From: Ehretia macrophylla
Taxonomy: Eukaryota > Streptophyta > Magnoliopsida > Boraginales > Ehretiaceae
Direction: 5' to 3'
Length of the DNA stretch: 64,000 nucleotides
Assembly (NCBI GenBank): GCA_037974665.1
Contig: CM075775.1
Span: 37,164,152-37,228,151, forward strand
Below are positions 60,761 through 64,000 of the stretch, piece after piece. The notes below the pieces were generated by a model, which ran no database searches, was not told the origin of the DNA, and saw only the letters and a program-made list of their open reading frames with translations. Position 1 is the stretch's first letter. The number at the start of each line of letters is the position of its first letter. A program made the position numbers and the translations under genes.

Positions 60761-61012
60761 CTATAGGCACAGATTACGATGCACAATTTATTGAAATACG
60801 ACAGGACAAGAATTTAATGCATAAGATATGCAACATATAATTTTACATAAACACATAGTTCTAGAAATAGTTAAGACAAGTTCATCACATAAGAACATAG
60901 AACATAGAAGGCACAATTAACATTATAACACAATAACATATAGACAAGTCATCCTAATTACCTTAGGGCTCTACCCATGGTCCGAGATTTAAACCCGGCT
61001 TAAGCAATCTAA

Positions 61013-61024
61013 GCTCTGATACCA
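61013..61024 (-). other. Primer-binding site for initiator Met tRNA
   Basis: Minus strand TGGTATCAGAGC, 14 bases inside the 5' LTR, matching the 3' end of the plant initiator-Met tRNA as known for this superfamily. The 278 bases between gag ATG and LTR (60761-61038) hold nothing else that I can support. Confidence 0.9.
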
Positions 61025-61038
61025 TTCTTTCTATAAGG

Positions 61039-62200
61039 TGTCATGCCCCAACCCGGCCTATAAAGGTTAGACTAGGGTGTGATCTAAACATTCAAGTCAT
61101 GTCTCGTACTCAATCGATCATGAAAGTTTAACACTTAACGTTTAGCCTAGACTCCACAATTTTTCTGAAAAATCGGCAGCATAACGGCTGTAATTAGGCT
61201 ATTTAGTTTGACCTAGTCCTCGAAATGCCTCAAATTTCATTTCCAACTAAGATTACTATTTACAATAAATTGAAACGCCTACTAGTTATCTCGAAGTCTC
61301 GTTTGATTAATAACCTAGGATGATACTATGTCTCGTTTGTTTGTTAATCCTCATTACAAAAGTACCTGTTGATCTTAGCTTAACAATGGGTACCTGCTTA
61401 AGATTGGATAGGTTCATTTTACTTAGTCCTTACCTGATATTTCATAATCCTATGATAGATACTAGCCAATAACGATAGCAAAAATGACCATAGTAGTGTC
61501 TATCTAGTTATTAACAGTACAAGCCAAAATTAGACCCCAAATTACAACGGGGGTCTTTTACATTACAATAGCAAGCATCATAAGAAATGAAATAGTCTTC
61601 AAGCAACATATTGTTCACAAAATGGCCATAGTCACGTAAGGCACATAGGGCAAGCAATCATTCCAAGGAATCATCGTTAGGCACGTCGTCCTCGGGTACC
61701 TGTTCTTGGTCTTCTTCAGCTGGGATGATAAAAGAGGGTGAGTCCTTATGAACTCAACGAGGGGGAACGAGAAATAAGTTTTGAAACTCGTTTTCCGGTT
61801 CAACTTATGAAAACCCTTTTTGCAAGCATGAATATATCACAAGTAAGTACATAATGTAATGTAAAAGTAAAGGAATACAAGTACCAGTCTTTCCTCCCCG
61901 AGGTCCTCTAATTACCAAGCGAGAGTACTTATACACATAATGAAAAGGATACGGTGAGCTTTTGTTCTCAGTTTATTTCTAGTATCAGTTGTTGCGCCCG
62001 ACTTCAATTCATCCCCATATCACGCCAAATGGGTGTACTTCGGATGCACCCCGAAATCCTACGACCCAACTGAGGAAGTCTAGCCCCCAAGTGAGAGAGG
62101 AAATTGGACAATGGTAGTCACGGTTGCACCGGCAAGCCCGATGCAGCCCGGTGTGCGTGAACGCTACCACGCCAGAATGAAAAGTTGTAACCGTGTATGT
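61039..62200 (-). repeat. 5' LTR of the second element, inner third
   Basis: Begins TGTCATGCCCC (family TGTCACGCCCC with one change) and follows the LTR through the inverted repeat (about 61536-61560), the TATA-like box and the GC-rich block, where a short deletion near 62069 breaks the otherwise open frame. It stops at 62200, inside TTGTATG, where another LTR starts. Confidence 0.92.
61924..61933 (-). promoter_or_regulatory. Candidate TATA box of the second element's 5' LTR
   Basis: Minus strand TATAAGTACT in the conserved context. Confidence 0.55.
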
Positions 62201-64000
62201 TGTCACGCCTTAACCCGGCATATAAAGGTTAGACTATGGTGTAATCTAAACATTCAAGTCATGTCTCATACTCAATCGTTCATGAAAGTTTAACACTTAA
62301 CTTTTAGCCTAGACTCCACAATTTTTCCGGAAAACCGGTAGCATAACGGCTATAATTGGGCTATTTAGTTTGACCTAGTCCTCTAAACGCCTCAAATTTC
62401 ATTTCCAACTAAGATTACTATTTACCATCAATCGAAACGCCTACTAGTTATCTCGAAGTCTCATTTGATTAATAACCTAGCATGATACTATGTCTCGTTT
62501 GTTTGTTAATCCTCGTTACAAAAGTACCTGTTGATCTTAGCTTAACAATGGGTACCTGCTTAAGATTGGATAGGTTTATTTTACTTAATCCTTACCTGAT
62601 ACTTCATAATCATATGATAGATACTAGCCAATAACGATAGCAAAACGACCATAGTAGTATCTATCTAGTTATTATCAATACAAGCCAAAATTAGACCCCA
62701 AATTACAACGGGAGCCTTTTACATTACAATAGAAAGCATCATAAGAAATGAAATAGTCTTCAAGCAACATATTGTTCACAAAATGGCCATAGTCACGTAA
62801 GGCATGTAGGCAAACAATCATTCCAAGGAATCATCGTTAGGCACGTCGTCCTCGTGTACCTGTTCTTGGTCTTCTTCACCTGAGATGATAAAAGAGGGTA
62901 AGTCCTTATGAACTCAGCGAGGGGGAACGAGAAATGAGTTTTGAAACTCATTTTTTGGTTCAACTTATGAAAACCCTTTTTGCAAGCATGAATATATCAC
63001 AAGTAAGTACATAATGTAATGTAAAAGTAAAGGAACACAATTACCCATCTTTCATCCCCAAGGTCCTCTAGGAACCAAGCGAAAGTACTTATACACATAG
63101 TGAAAAGGATACGGTGAGCTTTTGCTCTCAGTTTATTTCCAGGCCGACTTCAAATCATCCCCTTATCATGCCAAATGGGTGTACTCCGGATGTACCCCGA
63201 AATCCTACGACCCAACTCTCCGAGGAAGTCTAGCCCCCAAGCGAGAGAAGGAATTGGACAATGGTAGTCATGGTTGCACCGGCAAGCCCGATGCCGCCCG
63301 ATGTACGTGAACGCTACCACGCCAGAATGAAAGGTCGCAACCTTGTATGCAATGCACATTTATGACATTTAAGATATCACATTTGGAGGACAACAAAGTA
63401 GGTTGCCTCCGAGCAGTCATAAGATTGCACATTGATAGTTAAACACGCGAGGCACGATATGACAAGTAAATTCACTTGAAAAGCACATGGAGTTATATGA
63501 ACATTAAACGGGCAGCCATGTAACGCATCTAAATCAAGTCAGATAACTCATTTCAAAGTTCACGTAATCAAACAATAAGATTATTCATCATGCAACGACA
63601 TCTACGTGGGACCGGGTGCAAGAAAAGCTTACTTATCGACATGTAATCATCGAAATCATGTTTAGGGCTATGAGGGCAACTACGGTCAGCCTACTAAACA
63701 CATAATCAAACACAATATCCAAAGGATCAACACTTAGCAAGTTTACCTAGTTACTAGGGTTTCAATTCGTGCTTACCCGTGCGATTAAACCCCAAGTCAT
63801 CTCGTAATTAAGCTCAAGCCATGCATTGATTAATTCCAACACCCTCAAGCATTCAAAATAGTCCACACAACATCCAAATGCCACAATCCCAAGCTTTTAA
63901 TACAACAAGGGAAGCTACATTAATTTTTCTAAGCATATCAATAGGTGAAACCCTCACTGCAATGGACTGTTTTCTCACAATCATTAAGACAAGCAAACAA
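62201..64000 (-). repeat. LTR nested in the 5' LTR of the second element, incomplete
   Basis: Starts TGTCACGCCTTAACCCGGC at 62201 and follows the LTR text for 1800 bp to the window edge. It has its own TATA-like box and GC block (63150-63359). The five bases before it are TATGT (62196-62200). Whether it is a solo LTR or the end of a full element cannot be seen. Same orientation and family as its host. Confidence 0.9.
63084..63093 (-). promoter_or_regulatory. Candidate TATA box of the nested LTR
   Basis: Minus strand TATAAGTACT. The following block reads TTCGCTTGG, one change from the other copies. Confidence 0.5.

Larger units (their letters stand above)
52901..64000 (-). mobile_element. Second Ty3/gypsy chromovirus, decayed, with a nested LTR; runs off the window
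   Basis: Same architecture as the 12-kb element: 3' LTR 52901-56465, internal region 56466-61038 (4573 bp), 5' LTR from 61039, all on the minus strand. The internal region is about 240 bp shorter, mainly because of a deletion of about 262 bp in reverse transcriptase. The 5' LTR is interrupted at 62201 by another LTR, and its outer two thirds lie outside the window. The sequence before the 3' LTR is TCATG; its matching copy cannot be checked. The two LTRs differ more than those of the 12-kb element, suggesting an older insertion. Confidence 0.93.

Overview
The window looks like plant heterochromatin with no host gene. Two kinds of sequence account for every base. About 34 kb is long-terminal-repeat (LTR) retrotransposon of one Ty3/gypsy family. 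About 30 kb is a tandem satellite with a monomer near 341 bp. A flowering plant is suggested by the chromovirus polyprotein (gag with two CCHC knuckles, protease, reverse transcriptase, RNase H, integrase with GPF motif, C-terminal chromodomain of the Tekay/Del type), the initiator-Met tRNA primer site and the very long (3.6-3.8 kb) AT-rich LTRs. I cannot name the species.

Layout. 1-3537: 3' part of a plus-strand element (integrase, chromodomain, polypurine tract, LTR cut off in its middle). 3538-11170: satellite, plus orientation. 11171-23177: a complete 12,007-bp minus-strand element flanked by TATCT and dropped cleanly into the satellite. 23178-33464: satellite, plus. 33465-40908: an older plus-strand LTR without internal region, split by a complete solo LTR (35943-39652, TTACT duplication). 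40909-42027: satellite, plus. 42024-42030: orientation switch. 42028-52900: satellite, minus. 52901-64000: a second, more decayed minus-strand element whose 5' LTR is itself interrupted at 62201 by another LTR that runs off the window.

No element can move by itself. The 12-kb element has four in-frame stops, all C-to-T on its coding strand, at CAG or CAA codons, as expected from methylated-cytosine decay in silenced chromatin. The 52.9-kb element lost the reverse transcriptase catalytic block, and the left fragment has lost the integrase catalytic Glu. The LTRs share a TATA-like box, a GC-rich block just upstream of it, an internal direct repeat and a short inverted repeat near the 3' end.

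The satellite is the most interesting component. Its length is about two nucleosomes, it carries a 15-bp dyad, and it is organised above the monomer: a 3-monomer unit, an 8-monomer unit in the inverted part and a duplication about 21 monomers apart. A centromeric, pericentromeric or subtelomeric place is plausible but not shown by the sequence.
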